Positions 1-13,300 of a DNA stretch of 64,000 nt are shown in pieces. Origin of the DNA: Acanthopleura granulata (Eukaryota > Mollusca > Polyplacophora > Chitonida > Chitonidae). Numbering within the stretch: the first letter of the stretch is position 1; every line of letters starts with the position of its first letter. Where the stretch lies: NCBI GenBank assembly GCA_016165875.1, contig JABBOT010000005.1, positions 16,765,896 to 16,829,895 of the forward strand, in the 5' to 3' direction. The notes beneath the pieces are model-generated. The model ran no database searches, had not been told where the DNA came from, and worked only from the letters and a program-made list of their open reading frames with translations. The position numbers and the translations under genes are program-made.

Positions 1-194
1 ACAACATACTTAAGACTCCAGAGTTTTCACTTACACTGTGGAAGCCAGTTTGATAGGTGGAGGAAATGGTGCCTGAGGTAAACCACAGACAAGTAACTGA
101 CAAACTTTCTCAGATGCAATGCACATTACACTGGTGCAAGGCAAATAGTGTCTAACAAACTTTATGTAAGACAACACAAAAGCCTCCTTTTTAC

Positions 195-535
195 CAACAA
201 GGCCCAAACGAAAGTTTTACGTTGCACACAATGATTTTTCATTTATATGATGATGACGAGCCCTTAGAATGTATATTTGTATTCTGAGTCTTCTTGTGGC
301 TGTTGCCACTGAAACACCATGTCGAAGACACCAGGCATGATGCCTCACACAGTCACATTATGCTGACACTGGGCCAACCAGTCCTGTTTCCTTGCTCTAA
401 CATCTCAATGCTGAGCGTCAAGTGAGACAGCAACAAGTACCATTTTTGAAGCCTTTGGTAAGACCCAGGATTGATTCTGGATCTCTTTACCCAGAGGTGG
501 GATGCTCTAACCACTAGGCCACTGAGGTGGTCCCT
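195..535 (-). repeat. tRNA-derived SINE, family A, near full length
   Basis: Read on the minus strand from about 535, it starts with a tRNA-like head. Box A is in GTGGCCTAGTGGTTAGAGC and a box-B-like GAATCAATCC follows about 40 bases on. The body includes GGTACTTGTTGCTGTCTC and a stretch ending near ACGTAAAACTTTCG. I recall this head and body from molluscan genomes but cannot name the family with certainty. The reading frame at 353-625 lies inside it and is not a gene. Confidence 0.8.
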
Positions 536-675
536 CAAGGGAGATGGAAAAAATACCGTGCAATGCACGTAAAACCCCTCATCATTAAACACATATACAT
601 TGTAAGGAAAAGATACAAATTCCAAGAGATATTATGTATAATACCAGCCATTCATAAAACTGTGTAGGTGTAGTA

Positions 676-1015
676 TAAATTTGTTGAGCTTCGGTTAAAC
701 CATCTTATGTGATAAAACATTTGCAAGCTTATTATAAAATTTTACTTAACTGACCCCAATAACCTTGTAGAAATAGGTCAAGGTTGATGAAAATCAATAT
801 GGTTTGTTCTCACGTCAATGTGTGAGTTTGGTTAACTTGAACTAAACCATTCTACAGATATAGCCTTTTGCAAGACATAAAATTTAACTTAAATGATCTC
901 AATGATCTTGAAGAAAAAGGTTGTCACTGAAAATCAACAGGGTTCTTCCTCATGTCAGTGTGTAAGTGTGGTTAACATCGGATAAACCGTTCTAGAGATA
1001 CAGCATCTATGAAGA
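676..1015. repeat. Diverged tandem repeat, period about 140-147 bp
   Basis: Two clear units and a partial first one. Matching landmarks are GAAAATCAATATGG near 789 and GAAAATCAACAGGG near 929. TGTGAGTTTGGTTAAC matches TGTAAGTGTGGTTAAC, and CTAAACCATTCTACAGATA matches ATAAACCGTTCTAGAGATA. It is an old non-coding array. Confidence 0.7.
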
Positions 1016-1194
1016 ACATTGACAGACGCTTTGACCATACCCTTTGGCCAAAATTGGTAGGAAGGGAATTCTTACAAAATCCCATGTTTGAGAATAGGAT
1101 TGAATCCACTTGATAAGCAACCCCACAAAAAAGATGGGTCTGTATTTCCTGGATTATTATGCCAACAGCTTAAGATTATTCCACTTATGAGATC

Positions 1195-1372
1195 ATACGT
1201 TTAGTCGTGGAGGGAAAACTCTGGCCTCTACAAGAAGCTACCTAATCTCACCATCCACCTGACAAAAAGATTCATTCCAACCAGCAGGATATGGATTTGA
1301 ACTCCTGAGGTCATGGGTGAAAGGCTTCTTTTATGATCTGATGATAAGTAGACCACTGGGCCCTCTAAACAA
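1195..1372 (-). repeat. Degenerate tRNA-derived SINE relic related to family B
   Basis: On the minus strand a head with CCAGTGGTCTACTTATC and a box-B-like GGAGTTCAAATCC is followed by a body whose far end (GAGGCCAGAGTTTTCCCTCC) resembles the family B core. It is diverged, so the limits are approximate. Confidence 0.5.
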
Positions 1373-3927
1373 GTAAGACTGGGAAATGAACAACACGAGT
1401 CTGAGAAAGAAGAGTGTCGTGTATACAGGTTTTATTTACATTTTTTCCCTCCAACGCTACGAACACACACATTTCTTCTTGTCACCATCATGTGGCTCCT
1501 GTGCATTTAAAAGTCTGATACATTCAATGGTTGCACTTCTGCCTTCCAATGCCACATTTTTAGGCGTGATACCACAATGAATGAATTAAAACAAACCTGC
1601 TTTATTTTTTGTACTTCATGGTACTCCAAGTCTAAATAGACTGTAATATACACTAAACCTTTTTTTCCCAGTTTCATGAAAGATTCAATCTGTTGTTATG
1701 TTCATACTATGTTAAACAATTCTATTATCTTCATGACACATAACTGTCATTGACGTCCTTCACTTTAATCAATAGGAATCCAGATCTGGTGGAGATAACA
1801 GCAGTCCATTATACCAAGTCATATTGCATCAATTCATAAAGCAAAATTCAGTTTTTTAAATCGCCTTTAGAACATCTAATACAATGTCATTTTTTTTTTT
1901 TTTTTCACTGAAAGGAAATACTTACGGTATTTATTGAAAATATGAATGAAAGGACAATTTGCCCTATCCAACCCAACCCACTTGCACACTAATTTGTATG
2001 CATATCAGTATATGACTTATGGGCATGAATATGCATACCGGTACAAATGTGTCTTGCAGTGATGGCAAGTAAACTCATCCCGAAATAGATCATCTTACAA
2101 CACATCTACTATGTAGTAAAGCATATGCATAAACTGAACACATCACTATAATAGAAAATACGACAACAACTATTCAGTATCACTATGCCATAAAATATAT
2201 CACCTCATCTTATGGTTTAAAACTATGAACCACAAAGCATGCCTATATTCATCAGACCATAAATGAAGCCATCACATATAATTGCATAGATTTTACATAC
2301 ACTTCTTTACACCAAATTCATACAGTACACTGCAGAAGCACTGTTGCAGTATATGAGCAATGCCATACAAGAAAAACCATAAAAGCCGCTGCAAGTTTAT
2401 AACGTCAACAACTCAAAGGCTAATATTATCAGGGAAACATTTGCACAAAGTCACAGTAACTTAACCTTGTCAAGGAAGATTAGAAATGACGCATGTAAAA
2501 TATATAAAGCAAGAAGAGGAAGACCAATGGGCCCAGTTACTGAAAAATGTATTAGCAGTTAAACCTAGTATTAACTTAAGTCGTTCCTAAAATCCTATTG
2601 GTTTTGTGTTAGGACAAAGCTGGTATTAATATTTCAGCATTGCTTAACTTTTTCAATATAGTTTGGAACAAGCCCCCAGTTGAAAAAGATAAAAACATAT
2701 CTGTCATCTGAATCCCCAGTAATTTTCATGGAATAAACACACATCACTTGTGGAAAACTTTCCTGTCAATCACACACAAAACCTGATTTTCTTGCAAGCT
2801 GGTTGCATGCATAGTGTACTGGTACACGTACATGCTACGCTGTCTTGAAAGAGAAGTGGTGGACTACAGGTAGTGGCTTTGTGTTTGCCATCAGTCTTGT
2901 CAAGTTTGAGCAGGTGATTTGTACAAGCAGACATTATTTAGATGAGGTGGGTAGTGGGTGTGCAGGGCTCATTGTACTAAGCACCCTGAACTCCTTGTGG
3001 TTATAGAAGAGGCAAGAGAAACAATTTACACGAAGCTCAAAGAAGCCTGATTTGTACAGCTTAATTCTCAACAGGAGGAAGCATTACCCAGAGCAAGGGA
3101 TTGGTATCGCTGAAGATAAACTATCGTTTCTGACAGCTATTTCCTTTTTCTCCTAGTTACTGAGTAAAGAGACCTTTCAGGTGACCCCAAATCAGTGGTT
3201 GTTCAGGACGAGGTCGTCCAAAATTCTGATCATCGCATTGCATGTGAGCGGACACTGAAGACTCTGCAAAGCGCCTTAACATCGCTTTAACCTCACTTAG
3301 ATGTTCTCAAAAACACAGCCTAAAATAATCTGTAACCGTACACGACGTGCGTCAAACATTATAATAAACCGTTCTCAAATGACGGTTTGCTAACCACCCC
3401 AAGTGAGTAAACGAATGTTGAAAGATAACATTCAGTTTCAATTAGGCAAAGCAAATAAGGTGTTGTGTTTCACAATCCACTCCTTATTGGCAGTCACAAA
3501 CTCAAAACTATAGACCACTGCAGGAATCGGCACAACAGACAGCAAAAGACCTTCGTACCTGTCAGGTTACTTGTTCTCTCTGTCAAGGCTTGAAATGACT
3601 ACAAAATGTCAGGGTATCAAGAAGTACAACTGGGCCCAATTTGAGTAGGGCAAATGCAGACAGCAGGTTTTCTCATTTAGAGGGTTCTTTTTTCTCAGTT
3701 CTCCTTCAAACAGACTAATGTTACATGCACAAAACATAGAATTTCGGAGCATACAGGGTCTCAAAAAAGAAACGTAAATGTAGATTTTCACATTGTAAAT
3801 CACCTTTTGGACAAAGCAGAATATATTAAAGTTAATAAGCTGTCATTTTCACCCAAAGATCCACATCTGGCATCACCTCCTTATGTCACCTACAATGCAT
3901 GTGTTGTTGTTTTTTTGTTTTTTTTTT

Positions 3928-3945
3928 GGGGGGGGGGAGGGGGAG
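3928..3945 (+). repeat. G-rich homopolymer tract
   Basis: T9 followed by G10, A, G5. It could form a G-quadruplex, and such tracts are also common assembly-error sites. Confidence 0.6.
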
Positions 3946-5779
3946 ATTGTTTATGGTCTGTTGATATCTCCCACAGGTATACAATGTATCTAGTTAAGTA
4001 CTGAGGAAGCTCTTCAACTCAGGATATATGTTTTTCACCCATGACATTAAGGTTCTGCTGTCAGCCTGTAAGACAACTGGAGCTTTTCCTCTTTTGTGCT
4101 GTTTCGTGAAAGCGGGATTTTCATACCATCAGAAATACAATCATGTCTCCATGTATCTTCGACAGCCGTTTGCAGCCAGCCAAGCATCAGCCTATGTCTT
4201 CCCTTTTCTAGGCTAATCAAATTAACCCTTTTTTCACAGATCTACCATACCACAGCTTTAGCTGACTATTTCCTGGTTTAAGTATCTGGATCCAAACTCA
4301 TTTGATTTATCCGGACATTTACAGTTCCAGCAAACTGACAATAACCTATTCACACAAAAGATCATTTCACATGTGATATGTGAGACTTTGAACATCATCC
4401 CTCTATTCTTCACAAAACCTTCCAGTACACATAGTTATAAATACTGTTGTTGTTTTCCTCTTTAAACTAAAAAGGACAAAAGAAAAAGTAGGTCACATCC
4501 TGTAATATTGGAAGTTTCTTCCATCAAAATCGGGTTATCTCGTTGGAAGCAGGGGTCATGGTCAGGAAAGTTACCCTGTCTTCTCATATTTGGGACAGCT
4601 ACTAGAAGTGATAGAGGCAAAAAATCACCTTTCTCTACCAGTTTTTCAGTAAAGTAAAGATATAGAAATGAGAGAAAGAAATTGTGTATTCCTGTAACAA
4701 TTATATGTATATTGGCTAAAGGGGGCTGACCAGGTGTCCAATAATCATCAGATTTAGGGTATAAGGATTCAGTGTAAAAACATGACACTGGAGCACTTGA
4801 GTTCTTCGGTTATACACTAGTAAATGATCTGTTGCAAGATGTAAGGATGGAATTTACTGATGTTGGACGAGACTGCAGGAGGTATTTTATGGCAAAACAA
4901 GGTACCAATAAAGAGAGCACCACTTAAAGGTTTTCAACCATTTGAAAGTTTGCCCCTGCTCCCCTCCCCCCACCATCATCTATATACTCAACTTGGCAAC
5001 AGGAGCCACATGCAGTTGGCATCAAAGAAGCTGCAAACGGCATTACCATTTCTGGATAAAAACAATGCAGTTCAGAAATACCGCATTTACCAAATTTCCG
5101 TGGAAAAAGCACTGAAGCGTGAAACAAATTAGATGGCCCTCTGGAAACTCTGGGGAAGACACACTTGCTTTCAAGCTGGATGCTGTTCGGGTCAGTGGCC
5201 ATTTGCAATTACCTCAAATCTCCAGAGGACAGTTTTATGACTAGATTAGATCAAATCAAAGAGCCTCCAATGAACAAAAGATTAGTATGTGTTTTCTGCC
5301 TGGAAGAGATGGATTCGGCAAAAATTTGGGAATGCTCTGGGCATGTCTTTATGCGATCTTTGTCTCATTAAACAGTCGATATCCTCCTCTCACTGCCTGG
5401 CTTTTTACTGGTCCATCAGGCAGACTGGATGACACAAGCTATCGGTCTTCATTATATGTCCAGAACTATTAAGGTTATAGTTCACACAGTTTCATCTTGT
5501 GTTTCCCACCTCATCTCTTAACATGAAACAGACTTCAATGAATATTTCTGCTGAAGACCTCTATAGCGGCTGCTACTGCCTGCCATTATTTATACCCATG
5601 GAATTTAGCAAGAAAGCAAATATGCATGCCAGTCTTGCATTAGTCTCTGGTGTTTCACTCCAGAAAAATGTCTTTCACTACTTCTTGTCCATAACACTAT
5701 TCTTCTTAGGGCATGTGTCATCAAGATTTTTCACTGCAGTCATTCTGTGTTATTATGGCCTTGTATTATTCTCATTCTA

Positions 5780-5905
5780 TATTTATTTATTTGGCTGGTG
5801 GTACTCAAAAATATTTGACTTATACGACAGTGGCCAGCATTTTGGTGAGAGGAAACCGGGAACAGCCCGGAGGAAACTATTCTCATTCCCAATCCCGTGT
5901 AACTA
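5780..5905 (-). repeat. SINE family B relic (3' part)
   Basis: The order is TTTATTTATTTGGCTGG, then GACTTATACGACAGTGGCC, AGCATTTTGGTGAGAGGAAA and CGGGAACAGCCCGG. This is the same order as the near full-length copy at 40588-40840. The T-rich end is on the left, so the element reads on the minus strand. The tRNA head is missing. Confidence 0.7.
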
Positions 5906-6173
5906 CTGTACATGTAGCTTGAGAAGTGAAAATTGCTCTCCACCAATGAAAATGACTTTGTTGAAGAGAAAAGGTTAGATAAATGTTCATATATGTTAAA
6001 AGGATCACTGCTGATCAGTATTTCCTCACAGTATTAAATGTACAAGGTTCTAAATACAATGTAACGTGTAACACACCCTAACAATCTGCATTCTTGGGGT
6101 CTAAATTTGAATGGGCTTGGTTCATTCAAAATATACTTGTTTCTGTTGCACCTTTCAAAAGTAACAGACTATT

Positions 6174-6179
6174 TTTATT
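6174..6179 (-). promoter_or_regulatory. Candidate poly(A) signal AATAAA for TNFAIP8
   Basis: A minus-strand AATAAA lies about 1.18 kb beyond the stop codon, and an ATTAAA variant lies at 6288-6293. Either would give a 3' UTR of about 1.1-1.2 kb. AT-rich sequence makes chance matches common, so this is only a candidate. Confidence 0.25.
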
Positions 6180-6631
6180 GTCTGTTTGTTTTTTAAAGCT
6201 TTTTGCATGCAATATCTTCTTCACAATGAAGAAATGTTTCAAAAAGTTTCTAAAAAATGTTTCTCTGTACATGTCATGAAGGCTGTATTTAATCTTACAC
6301 TTTTTAAAGTTCCTAAAACACCATCATGACTATGAAACTCGCCTGTGGCATGAATTGTAGAAATTAAGCAAGCACTATATAATATGTAACTTTACAAACA
6401 ACTTCTCACAGGTATAATAAACATAAGGTATCAGATCTCAGTATAAAGGGAATAACTTGTCTCTTGTCAGATCTCATAGCACTAAACATCACAGGGCTGA
6501 AGTTAAGACACTTGCACAGATAACCAAGAGTTATTACATAGCAAACAAAGCAGATGCTACAGATACAGAAAGTAATTCAGCAAAACCAAAGCTGAATCAG
6601 GTCCTCTATATGGAGCATGATGCCAGTAATT

Positions 6632-6646
6632 GGGGGGGGGGGGGGG
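6632..6646 (+). repeat. G15 homopolymer
   Basis: Fifteen consecutive G on the plus strand. In a TNFAIP8 transcript reaching this point it would be a C15 run in the 3' UTR. Confidence 0.7.
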
Positions 6647-7355
6647 ATGAAGACCTGACAAATTAGTCACAAACCATCATCTTCCTTTATGAACATCCTG
6701 TCTTGAAGAACTATTCTTCAGCATGGAGCATAGAACAGTATAATCTTTCTCAAATAGAATATACAAACAGACAAGCTTGTCAGCAAGATTCTGGTTTTCC
6801 TTTTGTTCCCCCCCCCCTGCCTTTTTTTTTTTCTTTTCACAGCATAAAATGTTTCCCTGCAAGTATAGAAATAAGCAGATTTGACTCATCTGCTTGCTTC
6901 ATGCCACTGATACTTTTGTTTTCTGGAAATAATTATATGCAACTTGCAAGTCTTGACAGTCAAAGCCAGGGCTTTAAGAGCAAATACATACAGGGACAGG
7001 CATTGTTGATCACACCAGGGAAACCATTCCTGTCTACCCAGAGAGTTCTCCGCACACAGTAATGTAGCACGTATATGAATATGCAGATGTCTGACAGTGA
7101 CTGTTTTGAGCGAACACCATGGAGAGCACCACTGCTTCACTGGATAGGGAATATCCCAGGTGCATAGGACATTATGGTGGGTTGTGTCATGGCACTCCAA
7201 AATGGCCGACAGTTCTTACCCTCAGAGTGGGACACAAGATCATTACAACCACCTGCCTAAACAGAAATGCACCAGGGTATACATCAACAGGAAATGCCAT
7301 ACCCTGCTTGAGAAATGGGAGGGTTTGGATGTCCAGTGACATGAAGAATTGGTCA

Positions 7356-7927
7356 TTACAAATTCCCCTCGTCCATCATTTTATGCATATCTAAAACTAT
7401 CCGGTCCATGGTTTCTTTATGTACACTGTCTGGTGAGAATAAGGCTTCCAGAAAGTCTGGCGTGGAAAAGAAATTAAACAGCAGGTCAATGCGTCCCTTT
7501 GATTTTTCTGTGAGATGGCGAGCTATAAGATTCTGGATCAGGATACGGCACTCTTCAATAGATTTGCGTAAAAAGTTTTTGTCAAAGGTGAACTCGACTT
7601 CATGGAAGCTGATTATGCTTAAGGCCAACGAATGGAACTTCTGCTTGAAGGACTCCGCTATGGAGAGCTCTTCCGAATTGAACTGGTCATTCCGGTACAA
7701 AATCCCTATTTTCACCACAGTCTTAATAAGGTACTTGAGCAGTTTCTCTGCTTCTTTCTTGGTGGGCAGGTAGTCCTTGAGAATCTTGAACACGTTGTCA
7801 AGCAGGTGCCCTGTAGTGTCATCTATAAACACCTTGGCTATCTTTTTGCTGGACATTTTCCCCAGGAGTTTCTTCTGTGCCCGCAGCCCTAGACCTCGAG
7901 AGTCAAACCCCGACCCTGCCTCCGCCA
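7356..7927 (-). CDS. TNFAIP8: TNFAIP8/TIPE-family protein, main 3' coding exon (exon 2, with stop codon)
   Basis: This exon encodes 189 residues plus a split first codon and ends in TAA at 7356-7358. Seen directly: family hallmarks in order are AQKKLLGKM, IDDTTGHLLDNVFK, KKEAEKLLKYLIKTVVK, ILYRNDQF, SIISFHEVEFTFD, ARHLTEKSKGRIDLLFNFFS, DFLEALF and HKMMDEGNL. These track human TNFAIP8 over its whole length. Known of the family: TIPE proteins form an all-helical cylinder with a hydrophobic cavity that binds phosphoinositides, act in the cytosol and at membranes, and influence apoptosis, inflammation and Rac/PI3K signalling. The 5' limit is the acceptor ctgtttgcag (minus strand) at 7928; the frame continues upstream only by chance into intron. 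The exon begins TG GCG GAG, so it needs a phase-1 donor exon. With exon 1a the protein is 211 aa, with exon 1b 193 aa; human forms are about 190-200 aa. No frameshift or missing motif is seen. Which vertebrate paralogue it is closest to cannot be decided by eye. Confidence 0.96.
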
Positions 7928-8135
7928 CTGCAAACAGAAACATTTTAGAAACATTAGCCAACCACAAAAATCAAAAAGGTTAACTGCTAATGCCTGCAAA
8001 GAAATTAGAGATGAAGGCTATTCTTTTTATGAGAGCCTTTTGCTGTCAACAAAGCACTTTTTTTTTTTTTTGGACAGAGCTGCACACCTATATCTACATG
8101 GACCTTTTAGAGAGAGATTTTGAAAATTTTACCAC

Positions 8136-8411
8136 TTGAGAATTTCGTTCTTATGGACTGGTCATTGTCGGTTAGCTAAAATGTTTCCCAGTCGTTTCTT
8201 ATGTATTGTGTTATTGATATACTTTGCTCTGCAGTTGAAACCATTGGTATAGAGCAATGTGGTTTGCACCAATCGACTTGTCGTCACAAATCCGTAGATA
8301 TTCCTCTTTAGCAGAAAAAAATTTAAAAAATCAACAGTTGAGAATTTCCTTCATACAGAGCGGTCATTTTGGTCAGTTACAATGTCTTCCACTTGTTTTA
8401 TATGTAATGTG
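8136..8411. repeat. Diverged direct duplication, about 75 bp, spaced about 200 bp
   Basis: TTGAGAATTTCGTTC...GGTCATTGTCGGTTAGC...TTCTTATGTATTGTG (8136-8210) recurs as TTGAGAATTTCCTTC...GGTCATTTTGGTCAGTTAC...TTTTATATGTAATGTG (8338-8411). Probably two surviving units of an old tandem array. Confidence 0.6.
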
Positions 8412-10184
8412 TACATCTTATTTCATGTACGTAGCAAATCTTCACTGACAGTGCTCTTTGTGCCCCACAACCACATAGAGGATGTAATTTCATGACCTGA
8501 CAAAACATCTGTGCCTTCATATATTACTGCTGATCTTACATCACATACTGAGAATGCATTAATATGGCAATGTAACAACATTCACAAAGGTGACCTGGGC
8601 TATGTCAGATCTGACACACATCCTGGTGAACGTCCATAACTCATCAATCAGAGCCTGAAGATCTGCATATGTGGTATTTGGATGCTGCCAATATATACTG
8701 AGTATGTTGTATTTGACCTAAAAAGTTACCTGTTTTGCTGTATTCAGAGAGTTCTGCAAGTCTCAGAAAGGTGTTTTAAGGTTTGTATGAAAGGTAGGGT
8801 GATATTTGATTAGAAAAATACAACTTTGACTATTGTAATACCTGTATTTAATGCCTTTATTTCCGTCTAAATTACCTTTCTGGGGCAACCAACTGATTAC
8901 CCAAAATTTTAGTTATAAAATTAAGCATAAAATTTAAAATGCACTGTTAATATCAGCTTATCACTGTTTATAATTAGAATATACACTTTTGATTGAAGTG
9001 GTAGGGTATTCCCTTGACTCTATATAGCCTTCATGGTGGTTGAAGTAGTATATACATGTACACACGAGGATCAATACAACTATTAAGATTTTTGATCTTT
9101 AAATCAATTAAGCTTCAAAACATTATACATAAATGTTCATTCTAACAAAATGGACTGATGGAAGTCAAATCAAATTCCTTAAACCATCCAGAATATACCT
9201 TTATATGACATATCAAAACAATAATGCTGTCATATGAACAATTACATTTTATTAGAACACTGAATGCATTCAACTGGAAGCCATCTTTCCTGTCATCCAA
9301 GTGCATGATGTAATTCACATAATATACATACATATCATGCTACTGAGTAAACCGGAATTTGGGGCTAAACCTCTCAAATCATTGCTTCAAAAAAAAACAA
9401 AAAAAAACAACAACAATAACTTCATCTGTTATAAAAGAATCAACCTGAAACCTTAACCTCGGATGTTGACATCAGGTTGCCAGGTTTCACCAATCTATAC
9501 ACTGAAGTTTCCTGCAATCCGTCCAAAAAATGGAGTAATACAATAAGCCTTAACCAGCAAATCCTCCCTTCGATAAGGTCCATTTTCTACATAGGGACTG
9601 ATGAGATAATTTTCCTTCAAAAACTTCTGTCCTAGAGTCACTGGTAATCAAATTATCTAAGCCTTTGATGTGTGTTAATAGCATGCTATGGCAGATTCCC
9701 CCCAGAGAACAACAGAGCAAATCAGTAATGCAATCTGGCTGGACACAACGTATTCTAGGTTTTCTCTCAATTATCAGGTCTCCTGAAGGCAAACGTCTAC
9801 AATTACATCATTTAATAGAGCTGTTTTCTGGACATTTCTCAAACATACATGTAGCAGAAAGAATTCTTTGCACCTTTAACCACTGTCTATCTTTAAAGGT
9901 CATCAGGAATTTCACCATATATAATAAGACTCGCCAACCTACATTGCTAAGTTCTGAATGTTTTCCCTTTCAGCCTGCTGCATATTGTATGAGAAGTACT
10001 TTGAATGATGGTAATATGGTATCAAAGATACCAGCTTGCGTAATTTTTATCTTGAGACGATTCTACACACCATGTGGGATTCCACCAGCAATAAACGAAA
10101 GTGAAAACACCACTGCTCGAAAGAATTTGAAGCAAGATACAGAACAATTCCATTTGCACAGGAGGGAGTTAGAGCTACATATGG

Positions 10185-10330
10185 CTCCCCGTTGATCGAG
10201 ACGTGTGATTCCTAACTGCTAACACATAAGGTGCAGGTTCAATGCTGGTCACCGACAGGGATTCGTAGATTTCCTCACTCTCGTTGTTCAGAGAGTCTCA
10301 GTGACCAGAAGCAGTCAATGGCATTTAGGG
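10185..10330 (+). repeat. Possible tRNA-derived SINE head relic
   Basis: TGATCGAGACGTGTGATTCC followed by GCAGGTTCAATGCTGG resembles degenerate A and B boxes with tRNA-like spacing. Downstream is TTCCTCACTCTCGTTG. It is too diverged to assign a family. Confidence 0.35.
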
Positions 10331-13300
10331 CCATTTTTGCAGTCTAACATTCGCTGAAAATCACATGCATGTATCTTTACAGCAGTCAATTAAGTCACAC
10401 ATGATAAAGTTGATGGTATGACCCCACGTGCTTTCCACCAATCAAAAAACTGACACATACATTTAAGCAACAAATTCTTCACTGTGGCATTAAATAAATA
10501 CATGAGCATTTACCCAGGAGTTACACTCATGATTCATATACATGTTTATTCATATAATTATTACCACTGAAAAAGCATTTCATACATATCATATAGATTA
10601 TGTGACAACCAGTTCAGCTCCTTCCATTGCTCATTTGTTCATGTACACACAAATACAGCTTGAAATTTCCTTTCCCTTCCTAATGTTCCAAACACTTTCC
10701 TTTTTTTTCCCTTCTTCCTTTGCCATAACATTTCTACATATCTGTCAACACGTTTCACTCTCCATACCAACAACTGCCAGTGAGCCATCAGCAATTTTAC
10801 TCCACTGCCAGAGTATTTCTTAATAGCACTTATTAATAGACACCTGGCAAATTAATTACTGTGGTTTCATGTCAGGAGTCTCTGAATGAATATCAGCAAT
10901 TATCCTGTCAAATGGTTTAACCAGACTGACAGAGACTGGATGAGCACAGTGAGGGATCAATCTGAGAACTCCTGATCTTAAGCCACAGCCTCGCAATACA
11001 GGCCAGAAAACCTGAGCCTAATTTTACCACGCTGAGCTAATTTTGTGTTAGGCAAGCTTACCAGGCACCATCTGACTCCTCAGGCTGGGCCAGAAGAGTA
11101 CTGACAAAACACAGCTTCATGTAGGCTCATCTTAATTCTACTACAAAACTAAGGTTCTGTACTAGGTAATAGACAATACAGGTAATAAGTGTTACCAGCA
11201 CTTCTTCAGTTGTGTTGTTCAATTTCCTTTGAACTGTATAAAATAAGTATATATGTCTCAGAGTTTTTAGCAAAATTATAATTAAACTATATAACTATAC
11301 ATAAGAAATAAATTACTTATACATGTGCTATCGAAAATGTATCCATTTCTATTGGCATATATTTAACCTGTAACTGTATTTTCATATCTGGAATAACATG
11401 TATGAACACAGAATAAGAGTTTCTTTAGTACTCAGTGGTTTTAAACAGTTATCTCAAAACCTTGTGCTAAATCTTGAACAAATATAACAGATAACTTAAT
11501 TGTGTGTATTTGTCTGTGGTAGATGTTCAGAATCGAAACATTACTCCTTTCCTCTTGAGATAGAAGAGACTCGGCACATTCTAGTAAGGAATGGCACCAA
11601 AGGGAAAATGCACAGATGTATTCACATTAACAATAAGTTTAATACATAACTTAATACATGTGCACAACTTGTAATGAACCTACAGGTATATGCACCAAAC
11701 CATGAAGCATGAAGTCGGCATACTGACAAATGAGCATGGATACAACCTAAAACTTGAACCTGATTTTTAAGGCAATCCTAAAGTAAAATCCCTGTTCCTT
11801 AAAGAAGCTTCAGCTTCATGCTAAAGCAAAGGTGTATCAACTGTACCACAACATCTATGCTAATTGCAGGTAATGTACCTGTAAGCTGATCTCAGTGCAA
11901 AATTGCTTTGTGAAACTTGGCCCAGGTAATTCAAATTAGATATCAAAGTTCATTAACACTGGCATTCTCAGGATTCCATGCAAATAGATTGAGTGCTGGC
12001 AGGCTATATGTACATGTAGACAACTGACTGCACACACACATCACTGAAAATCACTAAAACTTCACAAACAACAACTATAAATTATCTATTTTCAAATATT
12101 TGCAGTTCAACTTGATTCATTTGATACCTTGAATATCTGATATATACATGGAATATACTAAAACATAAACATTTATTGTGTCATTTTCACTTGTTTATAG
12201 GTCATAAAGGCGTCCCAGACTAAAAATGACAGCAGAACACATTCCACATATCTTCTATGCAGAACTCTATTCTGCTGTGTTTTCAGGTCTGAAGCAGCCG
12301 AGGAATTTCTGGTAATAAGCCTGAAGGTCCTACAACAGTTCATTAAGGTAGATAAACAAACATGCAAGAGGAAACCTGGGAGGGGTGACTGAGGTGGTTA
12401 AGCACATCTCGTTGCTGACAGAAAGTCGACCATTAGTTCATACGAACAGCTGCAGAACATCTGCATCCCATCAATTCATGTCTGCGGTGCCTCCAAAACA
12501 CTTGCATGGAGTTTTTATAGCTCACAGGCAAAAGACAGAAGAGAGAAAGTGAAAAATGACAATATGACAGTGTTAAAGGTGATGTTTAACCAGGTCACCT
12601 TGGCTGTGTACTATTTCATTGGCAACCTGCTTCTAGTTAGCTCTCTGAGTATAAAACCGTCTTTCCACTCACATAACGATATGTGGCATTTTGCAGTCAA
12701 AATCGGAACTTAAATCAATACACTGTTTCTAGGGGGCAATGTGAAAGAAATCCAGAGCTGTTGAAAACTCATTAGTTACATTCTATAGGGACATCATGTT
12801 CTGCAATAAAGTGCTTCTTCTTGTGTATTATAATGATACAAAGTGGAGTCTGGAAACTATCCTCTTGGAAACTGTTCACCTGGGTTAACACTTCTTGGAT
12901 TTCGATCTGCTGGGAAAACGTCCACCTGGAAAATGGTTGTGCACTCAAACTATTATTATGTGATACACAGAGAAACACACTGTAACCATAACCGGTGCTG
13001 TGGTGCTGAAAGGTGTGTTTACACAAACTATGGCTTGCCAAATAATGTTCAGATAAGGATGGAAAAGCATAGAGAGAGAGGGACAGTGAAGTGCATGAAG
13101 CTTCAATCAACAATGTACACTGGAATGTGGATGTCTGCTTTAACCATCAAATGGCTGGTAACAGCTCCTAGTCATTAAACTGCTATGAAGCCATTTACTT
13201 TTTGGTCACCTTCTGACTGTTTTTTTGTACCTACAGTAATGATAGAGCATAATCCAGCATTAAACTGAAGACATTCCATAGAATACTTAGAAACCCAGAT

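Larger units (their letters stand above)
1373..7355. other. Downstream flank and probable 3' UTR of TNFAIP8; no other gene seen
   Basis: About 6 kb of AT-rich sequence. The part nearest 7355 is probably 3' UTR. It holds T-runs (1891-1905), a G-rich tract (3928-3945), G15 (6632-6646), a C/T tract (6808-6832) and a SINE relic at 5780-5905. Open frames of up to 159 codons here show no recognisable domain and overlap repeats or low-complexity sequence. Confidence 0.5.

Noticed and set aside
480..535. A functional tRNA gene
   Set aside because: A- and B-box-like sequences are present, but the acceptor stem does not close and the head continues into a SINE body.
5165..5371. Plus-strand frame with a RING-finger-like end (VCVFCLEEM...CSGHVF)
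   Set aside because: Only one C-x2-C pair and one C-x-GH-x-F pattern are present, the frame stops soon after, no further zinc ligands follow in any frame, and it lies in the probable 3' UTR of TNFAIP8 on the other strand. Most likely chance.
5499..5978. 159-codon plus-strand frame
   Set aside because: Its second half is a SINE family B relic and the remainder has no recognisable domain.
7408..7983. Plus-strand frames of 68-121 codons
   Set aside because: They are antisense shadows of the TNFAIP8 coding exon.
9665..10195. 176-codon plus-strand frame, the longest without repeat structure
   Set aside because: No recognisable domain, no good splice sites framing it, composition like the surrounding intron, and its end runs into a SINE-like relic. 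A protein search with no hit would confirm rejection; a conserved hit would overturn it.
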